The position numbers and the translations under genes are program-made. Positions 1 through 9,666 of a stretch of DNA of 64,000 bases are shown here, one piece after another. The notes beneath the pieces were generated by a model, which did no database searches, had not been told where the DNA came from, and worked only from the letters and a program-made list of their open reading frames with translations. Source of the DNA: Acidobacteriota bacterium. GTDB taxonomy: Bacteria; Acidobacteriota; Blastocatellia; Chloracidobacteriales; Chloracidobacteriaceae. How positions within the stretch are numbered: position 1 is the stretch's first letter; each line of letters opens with the position of its first letter. The stretch covers positions 124,001 through 188,000 of the forward strand of contig JACQXX010000056.1 in assembly GCA_016208495.1 (NCBI GenBank). The letters run 5' to 3'.

Positions 1-15
1 TCCTGATAAGGTGAG

Positions 16-1152
16 ATGATGATGCAGTGGACTTTTCGAAATTCCCCGATCCGATTGATCTGGTCAGCAGCGGTCAGATGGCTGCTCTGGAGTGGTCTGT
101 GTTGCCTGCTGGTGGTGAGTGTGGCGTTAATGCCGGGATTACCCTGGGCAACTCACTGCCAGTACGTTCTGAAAAAAGGTGTCACCCGAACTCGCTTGCA
201 ACTTGCCAGGTGGAGTGGGCTAAATCCTCAATTAGTAACACTTTATGGGAAAATTGATCGGCCCAATGCTGTCGTCGAAGTGCTGGATTCACCTTCTGGA
301 TGGGCCAGTCTGACGAATGAGAGCGGTGAATTTCAGTTACCTGAAGAATGGTGTTACCCGGGGGCCACAATTGATTTACTGGTGACGGACCCAAATCGCC
401 CGCCGCAGGTGTGTTCCGTTGCGGTACCTGACAACCGGACTGGACGTGGATTTCACCTGGGACCGATTTCCCTGCAAACGGCCAGCATCATCAATGAACC
501 TGACATTTTAGGTCGCAATTCCATCAGTCAGCTCAAATATGATGTGGAGAATGATGGGTATTACCGGCGGTTGTTTGAAAAATTGACCGAAGGAAAAGCT
601 TCGTCAGCCGAAAAGATTGATGCTCTCAATATCTTTGTGGCCGCGAAATTGAATTTTGATGAGTCCACGGCGGAATTTTCTTCGCCCCGGCAGATGCTCG
701 AGCGCGGATCAAAGTTTTGTGGCCCCCTGGCAATTGCGATGGCAACGCTGGCCCAGGCCGGCGGCTATCCGGCGCGGGTGTTGCACCTGCGTAACGCCGG
801 GGCAACTTCAAATTTCCATGCGGTGGTTGAAGTGTATTATGACCAGGCGTGGCATGTGTATGATGCCACCTATGGGATCAAGTTCTTAAATGACACGGGT
901 TCAGTTGCGAGCTATGAACAACTTCGTCACCAGTCCCATTTAATTACCCCGGAAATTGTCAAAGCCCTGATTCCCAAAGCCCGCCGAAGTGCTTTTGCCT
1001 GGACCCCAGATCCCTCCAACTCACTGTATGTCTTTCTGGTGGAACCTCGTGAATTTGAAGGGATTGAGATCTGGATGCCAGATATTTATGCTTCCGGGAT
1101 GCACCATCTGTTCTACTTTGACCAGTCTGGAGGGAAGGCAGGGGGGAACTGA
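16..1152 (+). CDS. Membrane-anchored transglutaminase-like protein
   Basis: A hydrophobic segment at about residues 17-41 suggests an N-terminal membrane anchor or uncleaved signal. Residues 72-130 look like a small beta-sandwich of the carboxypeptidase-regulatory type. Residues 195-300 carry a transglutaminase-like core. A Cys-His-Asp triad can be placed at C235 (KFCGPLA), H268 (NFHAVVEV) and D283 (VYDATYG). The family includes cysteine proteases and amidases as well as cross-linkers, so the substrate is unknown. Three consecutive ATG codons begin at 16, 19 and 22. An AAGG at 8-11 best suits the ATG at 19. The gene converges on the CorC/HlyC gene with only 17 bp between the stop codons. Confidence 0.8.
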   Translation: MMMQWTFRNSPIRLIWSAAVRWLLWSGLCCLLVVSVALMPGLPWATHCQYVLKKGVTRTRLQLARWSGLNPQLVTLYGKIDRPNAVVEVLDSPSGWASLTNESGEFQLPEEWCYPGATIDLLVTDPNRPPQVCSVAVPDNRTGRGFHLGPISLQTASIINEPDILGRNSISQLKYDVENDGYYRRLFEKLTEGKASSAEKIDALNIFVAAKLNFDESTAEFSSPRQMLERGSKFCGPLAIAMATLAQAGGYPARVLHLRNAGATSNFHAVVEVYYDQAWHVYDATYGIKFLNDTGSVASYEQLRHQSHLITPEIVKALIPKARRSAFAWTPDPSNSLYVFLVEPREFEGIEIWMPDIYASGMHHLFYFDQSGGKAGGN

Positions 1153-1169
1153 AATTCTCATAGGCTGAG

Positions 1170-2531
1170 TTAATTTCCAGCCGGAGCGAGCGAGTTCTCA
1201 GGCTGGGTTGGTGACGGGTGGAGCCGAACCCGCGAAATTCGACGACCTTCGATTTCCTCCACGACAAAAGTGGCACCTTGAAACGTAACAATATCTTCCT
1301 TGCCAAGCAGCTTTCCCGCTTCAGTCATCAGGAAGCCGGCCAGCGTGGTGTAATCATCAGATTCGGGTAAGTGCAGGTCAAGCTTGCGGTTGGCTTCACG
1401 AATCGAGATGCCTCCGTCAATCAAAACCGTCCCGTCAGGTTGCGGCCAGAAGACAGCTTCCTCACCTTCCACATCGTGTTCATCCTGGATATCGCCGACG
1501 ATTTCTTCGAGCAAATCTTCAAGGGTGATAATTCCAGCGACACTTCCGTGTTCATCAACCACAATCGCAAGCTGAGTTTTGGAAATTCGCATCTGGCGCA
1601 TGGCCTCGCTCAGATGGGCAGTATCTGGAATAAAGACTGGTTTGCGCATCACTGAGGCCAGCTCCAGCCGCTTGCCAGTCAGTAAAATCGGAAGCAGGTC
1701 TTTGCTATGAATCACACCGATGATGTTATCGGGTTGTTTTTCATAAACTGGAAGGCGTGAGTACCCTGACTCCTCAAGGGACTTGAGCACCTGATCCCGC
1801 GTGGCGCCAATTTCGATGCTCGCAACGGCCTGACGTGGCACCATGATTTCGCGGACAACCGAACTGGTGAAATGAAAAATATTATGGATGAGTTCGCGTT
1901 CGTCGGCATTCAGGTGGCCGCTTTGATGGCTCAGGGAGACCAGTTGGCGGATTTCTTCTTCGGTGTACACCGATTGGTGGCCACCTGCCCCGTGCATGCC
2001 AAAGAGTTTCAGGACAATCATCCCACAGGCATTGAGCAGCCAGATAAAGGGTCGAAAGACACGATAGAAGAACTGAAGTGGGGCTGAAATAACCAGGGCG
2101 ACACGTTCGGTGCGCTCAAGCGCAATTGATTTCGGGGCGAGTTCCCCGAGCACAATATGCAGGAACGTAATAATGATAAACGAGAGGGCGGCGGCAAAGG
2201 CATGGGCGGAGAGTGAGGCGACCATCAGCGATGTCAGCGCCATTTGAAAGAGCGGTTCAAACATGTGGGCGAGGGTGCTTTCGCCCAGCCAGCCAAGCCC
2301 AAGGCTGGCGAGTGTAATTCCGAGTTGGGTGGAGGAAATCACCGCATCGAGGTTGTTGAGGACCTCAAGGGTCGTACGTGCCTGACGGTTGCCGCTTTCA
2401 GCCAGGGTTTCAATTCGTGACCGGCGGACGGCGACCAGTGAAAATTCAGCCGCAACAAAGAAAGCATTGGCGAGCACAAGCCCGCCAATGCTCATAAATT
2501 TCAGACCAGTTATAACAAGAGAATCACTCAT
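1170..2531 (-). CDS. CNNM/CorC-HlyC family CBS-domain membrane protein
   Basis: The 453-residue protein has the usual order of this family. An N-terminal DUF21/CNNM membrane domain spans about residues 1-190 with several hydrophobic helices. A tandem CBS pair follows at about 205-335 (MVPRQAV near its start, AIVVDEHGSVAGIITLEDLLE near its end). A C-terminal CorC_HlyC domain lies at about 350-440. Characterised relatives take part in Mg2+/Co2+ efflux or resistance; the old name haemolysin C is misleading. It lies 38 bp downstream of carD on the same strand and may be co-transcribed with it. Confidence 0.9.
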   Translation of the reverse strand: MSDSLVITGLKFMSIGGLVLANAFFVAAEFSLVAVRRSRIETLAESGNRQARTTLEVLNNLDAVISSTQLGITLASLGLGWLGESTLAHMFEPLFQMALTSLMVASLSAHAFAAALSFIIITFLHIVLGELAPKSIALERTERVALVISAPLQFFYRVFRPFIWLLNACGMIVLKLFGMHGAGGHQSVYTEEEIRQLVSLSHQSGHLNADERELIHNIFHFTSSVVREIMVPRQAVASIEIGATRDQVLKSLEESGYSRLPVYEKQPDNIIGVIHSKDLLPILLTGKRLELASVMRKPVFIPDTAHLSEAMRQMRISKTQLAIVVDEHGSVAGIITLEDLLEEIVGDIQDEHDVEGEEAVFWPQPDGTVLIDGGISIREANRKLDLHLPESDDYTTLAGFLMTEAGKLLGKEDIVTFQGATFVVEEIEGRRISRVRLHPSPTQPENSLAPAGN

Positions 2532-2569
2532 TGACTAAGGGGGCATAAATTGCCGAACTGTGTGATGCC

Positions 2570-3106
2570 CTAAACTGCGGCGGTTGCCACGCGGGCAGCC
2601 GCTTCTTCTTCATGCTTGAGGCAGGCCTTCTTGAGTGCCGTTTCGACGACTTCAGAGACTTTGTCCTCGGCTTTATTGGAAACCATCGCCAGTTCGGTCA
2701 CCACGAGAAACCGGGCCCGCTCGAGCATGCGCTTTTCGCGGAAAGACAATGGCTTTGATTGGCTCAGATATGTGAGATGCTTGAGGATTTCGGCCACACT
2801 AAAAATGTCGCCCGTTCGCATTTTTTCTGAGAATTCCTTAAACCGATCCTTCCAATCAGACGGTGGCGTGGTGAAATTGGCTGACAGTAATTTCAGCAAC
2901 TTTTCACCTTCATTGGTTTTGATCAACCCCCGAATCCCGATTTCATCTGCTTTGTCTACCGCCACGTTCACGACCACATTATTTTCGTGCAAGCGCAGTT
3001 GATAAAACTCAAGTTGGGAGCCATCAAAGACCCGCTGGTTAATGGCCTCAACAACACCGATTCCATGGTTGGGATAAATCACTTTGTCTCCGACTTTGAA
3101 TCCCAC
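2570..3106 (-). CDS. carD: CarD/CdnL-family RNA polymerase-binding regulator
   Basis: The 178-residue protein begins with the typical CarD opening VGDKVIYPNHGIGVVEAI, the Tudor-like domain that binds the RNA polymerase beta subunit (residues 1 to about 65). An all-helical DNA-binding domain follows, including SFREKRMLERAR. Family members stabilise open promoter complexes, often at rRNA promoters. Translation appears to start at a GTG, with an AGGT-type ribosome binding site about 7 nt upstream. The Ala-rich end (EEEAAARVATAAV) is a low-complexity tail. The corC-like gene follows closely on the same strand. Confidence 0.92.
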   Translation of the reverse strand: MGFKVGDKVIYPNHGIGVVEAINQRVFDGSQLEFYQLRLHENNVVVNVAVDKADEIGIRGLIKTNEGEKLLKLLSANFTTPPSDWKDRFKEFSEKMRTGDIFSVAEILKHLTYLSQSKPLSFREKRMLERARFLVVTELAMVSNKAEDKVSEVVETALKKACLKHEEEAAARVATAAV

Positions 3107-3893
3107 ACTTACCTACCTTTCTTGATACATCTCGACGTGTCGAAGGCGTCGAGATTCCTCAAATACCGAAAAGAATAGCACTCTGGTCAAAAGCCAGGTG
3201 TTCAAGAAATTGTTGTGCGTCTTCAAGCCCTGATGGTGCCTGATACCTGGATGAAAAATGTCTATCGTTTGGTGAAAACACTTGCCACGGGTATCCTGTC
3301 TGGATTTGCTCCCGACCGCGCCACCGATGGCTTCCACGATGCCAAGCCTTCGTTAAGAACAGAGGTGATTCCAATTATACACCCAGGAAGAAAACCCACG
3401 GCTGAGTTGGCTCCCGGCATGCCTCTTACAATGAGAGCATGAAAAAGAGAAAGTCCTACGGAAAAATGCGAAGACCTTGATATTGGCTGGGTAGATCATG
3501 GAACTCGGAATGGCACGACGAAAGGATCTTGACTTGAAGATGTTTGGCTTTCATGGGCACAGTAAAACTGCACGTAAAAGGTCACAAAAAGCCGGTAGGC
3601 AGTTTACCTTTTCTTGATGGCATTGGTCAACTGTAAGAAAAGTGAAGCTGAGTTGGGCTTTTTCACAGGAAGGATGATGACTGAAAAAGCGCTGGGGCTT
3701 TGGGGGGGCGAATTTTCATATTGACAGAGCTTCACCCGGTGGGTAAAAGTGGTCACTGCTTCTCTATCTTTCCGCTCCGGTACCCAAACCAAACAGAAGC
3801 AATTGGTCGCAGCCAGGTGGTGATCACTCATGCTGGTACTTGCGTGCCATTGATATATCGGACATCTTTAACTAAAAGTGAGGAGTGACCTCT
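3107..3893. other. Intergenic region without a recognisable gene
   Basis: About 790 bp separate the divergently transcribed carD and radical SAM genes. The reading frames here are short, overlap each other and show no recognisable motif. No tandem array or palindrome comparable to those in other gaps was seen. The promoters of both flanking genes presumably lie here, but no convincing -35/-10 pair was picked out by eye. Confidence 0.5.
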
Positions 3894-5660
3894 GTGGGTT
3901 CACCATTAATTGTTCTCACCGCTTCAGCGAGCGAGGCGAGCGAATTCAAGCACAGCATTTGGCAACAAATGTTGTCGGCGACGATCCCTCAAAAGTTCAG
4001 CAAAACCTTCATTAACCCTGACTCTCTGATGAATGAATCCTGGCCTGATGGGCGTGCAAAATATGTACCCAATGGCCTCCGGGTGGTGGAAACACTGCTC
4101 TTACGCAACTATTCAGAAGATGATGTGGTCACCTGCTATGTTGAACACCTGGAGAAATTTGTCGGGCCAGAAACCAGGGTGCTTGCCATTCACGCCCATA
4201 ATCCGCTGGGTATTTCATATGCCACGGATGTGTACTCAAAGCTGGGCGGGCCAAATCTGATGCCGCTCAATGCGGCTGAATTCCTCAAAATCGTTACCCA
4301 TCCAGTCATTCAAAAGTACAAGCCAAAGATTGTGATCGGTGGCCCTGGGGCCTGGCAGATTGAGACCGCGAACCGGTTGGATGAATTTCATGTCGATTAT
4401 TTAATTACCGGCGAAGTCGAACGGGTTTTCGGCGATCTTTTCCAGCGAATTATTGCCGGTGACCCGACGCTTCCCCGTATCATCAATGTTCCAAAGAACA
4501 TGCAGCCGACAGTGGATGAAATTCCGGTGGTTCGCCATCGCTCGACGTTTGGGGTCGTGGAAATTACCCGAGGCTGTGGGCGGGGCTGCCAGTTTTGCGG
4601 GCCAGCCACCAAAGTCGGGCGGTCATTCCCCATGGATCACATCATGGCCAGCGTTCACGCCAACGTCAGCGAAGGCGCCACTGAAATTATGCTGACCTCA
4701 GAGGATATGTTCCTCTATGAACAGTTGCCGAACTTTGTCACCAATGTCCCGGCGCTGGAAAATCTGTTCCGCAGTGTCAAAGCCGTTCCAGGGGTTGAAA
4801 CACTGCAGTTAACCCACATCACCATGGCCCCGGTCGTCAAAGACCCAACCGTGATTGAGCGACTCTCCCCGCTTTGTGTCCCCTATTCACACCTGAAACA
4901 TCACGAATCAACCGACCCGAACAAGTGTATCGTTGATCCGATTATTGGGCTTGAAACCGGCTCTCCTCGACTCTTTGACAAATACATGAAGGGGAAAGCC
5001 TATCCGTACAAAGCCCATCAGTGGCGCGACGTTATTTTGAAGGGGATGGAAATCCTCAATCGGAATAACTGGTTCCCGTTCTGTACTTTCATCATCGGGT
5101 TGCCGGGTGAAACGGCTGAGGACACTAAAGCATCGCTCGATTTGCTGTATGATCTGCGCGATGCTAAGGGAATGTTTGTTCCAACCTGGTTTGTGCCGCT
5201 TGAAGATTCCCGCATGAAGGGGAAAGAAAGCGCCAAGCTGATTGAAATGTCAGACTTACAGTGGGAATTTTTCTTTACCTGCTGGAAGTACAATATCGAG
5301 TTTTATCGTGGTGGAACGTTTGAACGCTACAAATATTCGATGGGAGTTCCACTTTATTACAAAATGCTGGGCAAGAAACTGTTTGGTGAAGGGATCAAGT
5401 ATCCGCTTTACCGGTTTGCCGGGTTCCCGGAACGGATGTTGCGCAAGCACCTCCATCTTGACTTTTCAAATAAGAAACGTGATCCGAAAGGACTCAAACC
5501 GTTTGAAACTGAAATCATCCCGGCCTATGAAAGCGCACGTGGTTTGGGGTTGATGGATGCTTCGCAGGCACAACCCGCCCCGGTACCCCTGAAGAAAGCC
5601 AATTCAGGATTGCCGGTTCTTTCTGAAAACCTCTTTCAGGCGTCAAACGCTGGGGATTAA
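3894..5660 (+). CDS. B12-binding domain radical SAM protein
   Basis: The radical SAM cluster motif CGRGCQFC gives C228, C232 and C235 (numbered from the GTG at 3894). It sits after ITRG in the usual position at the start of the TIM-barrel. The preceding 200 residues resemble a cobalamin-binding Rossmann domain (VIGGPGAWQ and YLITGEVERVFGDL). After the barrel the C-terminal part is unassigned. Reaction and substrate are unknown; relatives include methyltransferases and ring-forming enzymes. An AGGAG at 3881-3885 lies 8 nt before the GTG at 3894. This favours that start over the in-frame GTG at 3885, which overlaps the ribosome binding site. A strong terminator follows, so the gene is probably monocistronic. 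Confidence 0.8.
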   Translation: MGSPLIVLTASASEASEFKHSIWQQMLSATIPQKFSKTFINPDSLMNESWPDGRAKYVPNGLRVVETLLLRNYSEDDVVTCYVEHLEKFVGPETRVLAIHAHNPLGISYATDVYSKLGGPNLMPLNAAEFLKIVTHPVIQKYKPKIVIGGPGAWQIETANRLDEFHVDYLITGEVERVFGDLFQRIIAGDPTLPRIINVPKNMQPTVDEIPVVRHRSTFGVVEITRGCGRGCQFCGPATKVGRSFPMDHIMASVHANVSEGATEIMLTSEDMFLYEQLPNFVTNVPALENLFRSVKAVPGVETLQLTHITMAPVVKDPTVIERLSPLCVPYSHLKHHESTDPNKCIVDPIIGLETGSPRLFDKYMKGKAYPYKAHQWRDVILKGMEILNRNNWFPFCTFIIGLPGETAEDTKASLDLLYDLRDAKGMFVPTWFVPLEDSRMKGKESAKLIEMSDLQWEFFFTCWKYNIEFYRGGTFERYKYSMGVPLYYKMLGKKLFGEGIKYPLYRFAGFPERMLRKHLHLDFSNKKRDPKGLKPFETEIIPAYESARGLGLMDASQAQPAPVPLKKANSGLPVLSENLFQASNAGD

Positions 5661-5691
5661 GTGGAATCCACCAGTGGCTTGACCAGAGTTG

Positions 5692-5730
5692 ACAAGGGCG
5701 CACGTGTGGTGCGCCCTTGTTGTTTCTTTT
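5692..5730 (+). terminator. Rho-independent terminator after the radical SAM gene
   Basis: A perfect 12-bp stem (acaagggcgcac at 5692-5703 and gtgcgcccttgt at 5709-5720) closes a 5-nt loop and is followed by the T-rich tgtttctttt. It excludes the upstream in-frame ATG at 5689 as the start of the permease, because that codon would lie at the base of the stem. Confidence 0.88.
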
Positions 5731-5739
5731 GAAAAACTC

Positions 5740-6555
5740 ATGAATTTCATCGGAAAAGTTGGACTCGCAATTGTGATTGTCCTGGTACTGGTGGCGGTCT
5801 TGTCTCCGTTCTTCATTCCAGAGGATCGTGCCGTCAGTCAAAACCTGGAGCAGAGTTTTGCCCCCCCATCAGTTGACCACCCAATGGGACTCGATGAAAA
5901 CGGGCGCGATGTGATGGCCCGGGTTGTGTATGGGGCTCGGATTTCACTCAAAGTCGGCATGATTGTGGTGGTGATTTCATCGGTGGTGGGTACGATTATC
6001 GGAATGATTGCCGGCTACTATGGTGGATGGGTTGATCAAATTATCTCTGGATTTGTCTTTAATATCTTTCTGGCCTTTCCGGGAATCCTGCTCGCAATTG
6101 CCATGGTGGCTTTTCTGGGTGCCAGCCTCAATAACCTGATTCTGGCCCTGTGTGTGATTGGCTGGGTTGGGTATGCCCGGTTAATCCGGGGACAGGTCCT
6201 CAAAGTCCGCGAATACGACTTTGTCACGGCGGCTCGCGCGCTGGGGGCCAGTGATGCCCGCATTATTTTTAAGCATATTTTGCCCAATTCGATCCAGCCA
6301 CTCATTGTGCAGGCAAGTCTTGGAATGGCCGGGGCCATTTTGTCGGAAGCCAGTTTGAGTTTTTTGGGATTGGGTGTCCCTCCTCCCACTCCAAGTTGGG
6401 GGGCGATGCTCAATGATGCCCGACTGCACTTTGCTTCAGGGATTCATCTGACAATTTTTCCGGGAATGATGGTGACGCTATCCGTGCTCGGGTTTAACTT
6501 TATCGGCGACGGCTTGCGTGAATGGCTCGATCCGAAGCAGAAGGAACGAGGCTGA
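5740..6555 (+). CDS. DppC/OppC-type ABC transporter permease, standing alone
   Basis: The product (271 residues from the ATG at 5740) has the features of a peptide/nickel transporter inner-membrane subunit. An N-terminal membrane helix is followed by HPMGLDENGRDVMARVVYG, the signature of DppC-type subunits. Multiple membrane helices follow. The EAA loop reads AARALGASDARIIFKHILPN, which contacts the ATPase. No periplasmic binding protein, ATPase or DppB lies beside it. The only DppB-like gene in the window is 42 kb away (47650-48639). No clear ribosome binding site precedes the ATG. The start was chosen because the frame upstream lies inside a terminator. Confidence 0.85.
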   Translation: MNFIGKVGLAIVIVLVLVAVLSPFFIPEDRAVSQNLEQSFAPPSVDHPMGLDENGRDVMARVVYGARISLKVGMIVVVISSVVGTIIGMIAGYYGGWVDQIISGFVFNIFLAFPGILLAIAMVAFLGASLNNLILALCVIGWVGYARLIRGQVLKVREYDFVTAARALGASDARIIFKHILPNSIQPLIVQASLGMAGAILSEASLSFLGLGVPPPTPSWGAMLNDARLHFASGIHLTIFPGMMVTLSVLGFNFIGDGLREWLDPKQKERG

Positions 6556-6560
6556 AAAGA

Positions 6561-6914
6561 GTGGTTAGTGGTTAGTGGTTAGAAATCAATATTTTCGAAG
6601 AAGCCCCAAGCCCCAAGCCCCAAGCCCCAAGCCCCAAGCCCCAAGCCCCAAGCCCCAAGCCCCAAGCCCCAGGAACTAAGGGAGCGTTAAAAAATAAGGT
6701 CCTGGGGCGCGTTCTGCCACGTCCAGGTTTTGGTCTTGCACCGCGAAGCGGTGCCGTTCGGATAGCCGGTCGGTTGGCCGCTTTGGGCCTACCACCGGAT
6801 CCAAAGGCCACCCCTTGTGGCTCCCCGCTTCGCCCGCGCCCCGCAGGGGCGCGGGCGAAGCGGGGGAGCACTGGAGAGAACGAACCTGTTCCCTAATCAC
6901 TAATCACTAACCAC
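6561..6914. repeat. Composite repeat block: heptamer arrays around a GC-rich core
   Basis: From left to right the gap holds (GTGGTTA)3 at 6561-6583, the common tail AAATCAATATTTTCGAAGAAG, then about ten copies of CCCCAAG at 6601-6671. A GC-rich core contains a 7-bp hairpin (gcaccgc/gcggtgc near 6738-6754) and a 20-bp hairpin at 6823-6865. It ends with TAATCAC/TAACCAC units at about 6893-6914, which are the reverse complement of the opening array. It fills the gap between the converging permease and cyclase genes. No gene is seen. Confidence 0.85.
6823..6865. repeat. Perfect 20-bp GC-rich hairpin
   Basis: The arms at 6823-6842 and 6846-6865 are exact reverse complements (both almost entirely G+C) around a GCA loop. 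No T-run follows on either strand, so it is not a typical intrinsic terminator. It lies between convergent genes and could still block transcription, or be the core of an interspersed palindromic element. Confidence 0.85.
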
Positions 6915-6933
6915 TCTCTTCATTCCCAAAGGG

Positions 6934-9150
6934 TCAGTCTTCGGCCACGCACACCTTATTCCCGCCAGCGTGTTTGGCCTGATACATAATATGATCAGCT
7001 TTGGTTGTGAGTTCATCGGCGGTTTCACCACAAAATTCAGCAACTCCAAAACTGACGGTCACTTCGCCGTGATACTGGCGTTCAACCGCTGCCCGGATGC
7101 GCTCCCCGACCTGAGCGGCATCTTTGGCACGGGTGCCAGGCAGGATCAGGACAAATTCATCGCCACCGTACCGAAATGGCAGGTCAACATTGCGCCGAAT
7201 GGCCTGTTGGACCAATCCACCAATCCATTTCAGTAACAGATCACCCTGCACGTGTCCTTTACTGTCATTAAACTTTTTAAATCCATCAAGATCGAAATAA
7301 CACAAAACCAGAGGGCTTCGCTGGCGTTCGCTTCGGGAAATTTCCCGGGGGAGGAGCGTTGTGAAATAGCGCTTGTTATAGAGTCCAGTGAGTTCGTCGG
7401 TAATACTCAGGCGGTGGAGACGCTCCTGCAAGTTCAACCGTTGGGTGATATCCAGTAAGAGGAACAAATAGCCAGGGCTCTGGCGTGCCCGGAGCGGACG
7501 GACCGTGACATAGGCGAAAAAGGTTTCACCATTGTGCCGCACCAGCCGAACATCCGATTCCCACGGTTCATCTGACTGGGTTCGGAAGAGTTCTTCAATC
7601 GTGGCCTTAGCACTCGATTCATCAAAGAGCGGTGCCACCTGATTCCCAACCATCTCCTCAGTGCTTCGGCCAAACAGAATCTCCGCGCCACGGCTGAAGG
7701 TAATAATGTGGCCCTGGGTGTCGGTCGAGATAATGGCCGTATCAACGGCAACATCAAGCACCGTTTGCAAATATTCGCGAGCGGCCTGGGCATCGTGATA
7801 AAGCCGCGTATTGCGGACGGCAACTGAAATCTGCATCGCAATGTCTTCAGCGACGCGGCGGTCAGTCGAATCAAAGGCATGCGGGTCAAGGCTTTCAAAT
7901 TCAAGCGTGCCGGCGATATTTCCCTCCATCCAGATCGGTGAAACCAGCTTTGAGCGCGACCCGGTGTGATATCCCTTCCAGTTGGTTTGGCGATGGAGGT
8001 CGTGGCAAATCACCGTTTGTTGGGTATTCATCACATAGTGAATCAATCCCAGGTCCCCATCGAGCACTGAAGCCCGGATGACAACATCGTTTCCAATTCG
8101 ACTGGCTAGATAGTGATTTTGCCCTTGTGGTCCGGCCAGAATCGGGAGATAGAGTGCGACAATGTCATAATTGAAGTACCGGCGGACATGATCCACGATA
8201 TCCGTCAGAATGGTGTCAAATTCGAGGCAACTGGCAACCTGGCGGCCAACTTCATTGATCAGAAAAATCTGGTTATGACTGTGGTGCATGGCATCATAGC
8301 GCTGGGCATTGCGCACCCCGATGGCCAGATGGCGGGCCAGATTCTCAATCAACTGAATTTCATGGTCTTTCAGGCGCAGGCTGCGCGGGTGACGCAGGCT
8401 CATGGATCCAACCTGATCTTCTTCGCATCTGATCGGCACCGTCAAAATGTTTTCCTGATACAGCGTTTCTTTCTGGAGCGAAGCCGTTGCCAGTTCAATC
8501 GAGGCTTCATCGCGGTCCAATGGTCGGATGGTAGGGCGACCCAGTTCTGAAAAGGTGGCTTCAAAACCCAGCGCCGGTTTTTCCAGGTCAATTTCGCTGA
8601 GCAGAATGCGGATTTTTTGACAAGGAGTCAGGCGAGTGAGCCCTCGCACGACAGCTTCAACTACTTCCTTGAGGTTCAAAGAGGCATGAATCTGGCTACT
8701 GGCCTCGATATAGGCCAGGCTTCGGTGGAAAGCGACATGGTCTGACAGCCGGTCAGTGGCAATGGTCAGAGTTTTTCGAATTGCCTGGCTGGTAAACGGA
8801 GGGGTCAGAAAGGTCAATACTCCTTCCTGGCGGGCGCGTGATTCAAGCGCCGGAGTGGGATGATTGAGCAATCCCACGACCGGAACTTCAGGGAGTTTTT
8901 GGCGCAGGTACAACAGATCGTCCCAAATGGCTTCGTACCCCAGGGTCAGATCAGCCAGGACATAGTCAAAAGTTTCATCCGCCAGCGTCGCCACCAGAGC
9001 AGCACTTTGAGTAATGACATGCAATTGTAAAACTTTGCTCCGACGCAGAGTTCGCTGCAGGTGAGAGGCCACTTCGACACTGGTTCCCATTAACAACACA
9101 CGTTTGCGGACAGAGAACGGCACCTTTTGAGTTCGGGCTTCTGCAGGCAT
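6934..9150 (-). CDS. Diguanylate cyclase: receiver-like, GAF, GAF, PAS and GGDEF domains
   Basis: Domain order in the 738-residue protein: a receiver-like fold at about 15-135 (VLLMGTS, DYVLADLTLG), GAF-type regions at about 145-290 and 310-460, a PAS domain at about 465-590 (AVDTAIISTDTQGHIITFSR) and a GGDEF domain at about 590-735. The active-site signature is intact (RYGGDEFVL). RNVD lies exactly five residues before GGDEF, so the inhibitory RxxD site is present. This predicts synthesis of cyclic di-GMP with product inhibition. No membrane segment is evident, so it is probably cytosolic. The input signal is unknown. Confidence 0.9.
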   Translation of the reverse strand: MPAEARTQKVPFSVRKRVLLMGTSVEVASHLQRTLRRSKVLQLHVITQSAALVATLADETFDYVLADLTLGYEAIWDDLLYLRQKLPEVPVVGLLNHPTPALESRARQEGVLTFLTPPFTSQAIRKTLTIATDRLSDHVAFHRSLAYIEASSQIHASLNLKEVVEAVVRGLTRLTPCQKIRILLSEIDLEKPALGFEATFSELGRPTIRPLDRDEASIELATASLQKETLYQENILTVPIRCEEDQVGSMSLRHPRSLRLKDHEIQLIENLARHLAIGVRNAQRYDAMHHSHNQIFLINEVGRQVASCLEFDTILTDIVDHVRRYFNYDIVALYLPILAGPQGQNHYLASRIGNDVVIRASVLDGDLGLIHYVMNTQQTVICHDLHRQTNWKGYHTGSRSKLVSPIWMEGNIAGTLEFESLDPHAFDSTDRRVAEDIAMQISVAVRNTRLYHDAQAAREYLQTVLDVAVDTAIISTDTQGHIITFSRGAEILFGRSTEEMVGNQVAPLFDESSAKATIEELFRTQSDEPWESDVRLVRHNGETFFAYVTVRPLRARQSPGYLFLLLDITQRLNLQERLHRLSITDELTGLYNKRYFTTLLPREISRSERQRSPLVLCYFDLDGFKKFNDSKGHVQGDLLLKWIGGLVQQAIRRNVDLPFRYGGDEFVLILPGTRAKDAAQVGERIRAAVERQYHGEVTVSFGVAEFCGETADELTTKADHIMYQAKHAGGNKVCVAED

Positions 9151-9300
9151 AAAGAAATGAAGTAGTGGGAACGGCTTTTGGAGCTGAAGAATGGTTGAAT
9201 GAATGACTTGTGGTTATGCGGACAACTCTAGCGATTTTCCTGGATGGAGCGCAAGCCTTCGTGTTGGATACCTGGGTTTTGGCAATTGATTTCGGAAACC

Positions 9301-9494
9301 TGACAAAGTGACAAGGTGACAGGGTGACAAGGTGACAGGGTGACAAGGTGACAAGGTGACACAGTGACAAGGTGACAGGGTGACAGGGTGACAAGGTGAC
9401 AAGGTGACAAGGTGACAAGGTGACAGGGTGACAAGGTGACAGGGTGACACAGTGACAGGGTGACAGGGTGACAGGGTGACAGGTGACAGGGTGA
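9301..9494. repeat. Heptanucleotide array, about 27 units of (A/G)GGTGACA type
   Basis: TGAC recurs every 7 nt across about 194 bp, with the remaining three positions alternating among AAG, AGG and ACA. The minus strand of this array has no stop codons and therefore gives false long frames rich in Ser-Pro-Cys-His. Related GTGACAA-type arrays occur at 37266, 41014 and 42833. The remaining parts of this 515-bp gap (9151-9300 and 9495-9666) show no gene. Confidence 0.95.
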
Positions 9495-9666
9495 TAGAAG
9501 GACTTTCAGTAGAGGTAAAATTTATTCTCAATTCTCAATTCTTCATTCCCAAACTTCGAAGGAGGCGAGGGAGACTGGTACAGGCTTTGACAGCAACTGT
9601 TGTTTCAGCGGATAATCGGCTATTCCACTACCCCAAATCCCAATCATCACTGAAGGTCTGACTTCC

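Noticed and set aside
6572-6900. Minus-strand frames rich in Gly, Ala and Leu-Gly repeats
   Set aside because: They come from the CCCCAAG array and the GC-rich palindrome, not from a coding sequence.
9301-9494. CRISPR array
   Set aside because: The repeat is 7 nt with no unique spacers, and no cas gene is in the window. The same applies to the other arrays.
9214-9531. Long minus-strand frames encoding Ser-Pro-Cys-His repeats
   Set aside because: They are read through the GGTGACA heptamer array, whose complement has no stop codon. No ribosome binding site or domain is present.
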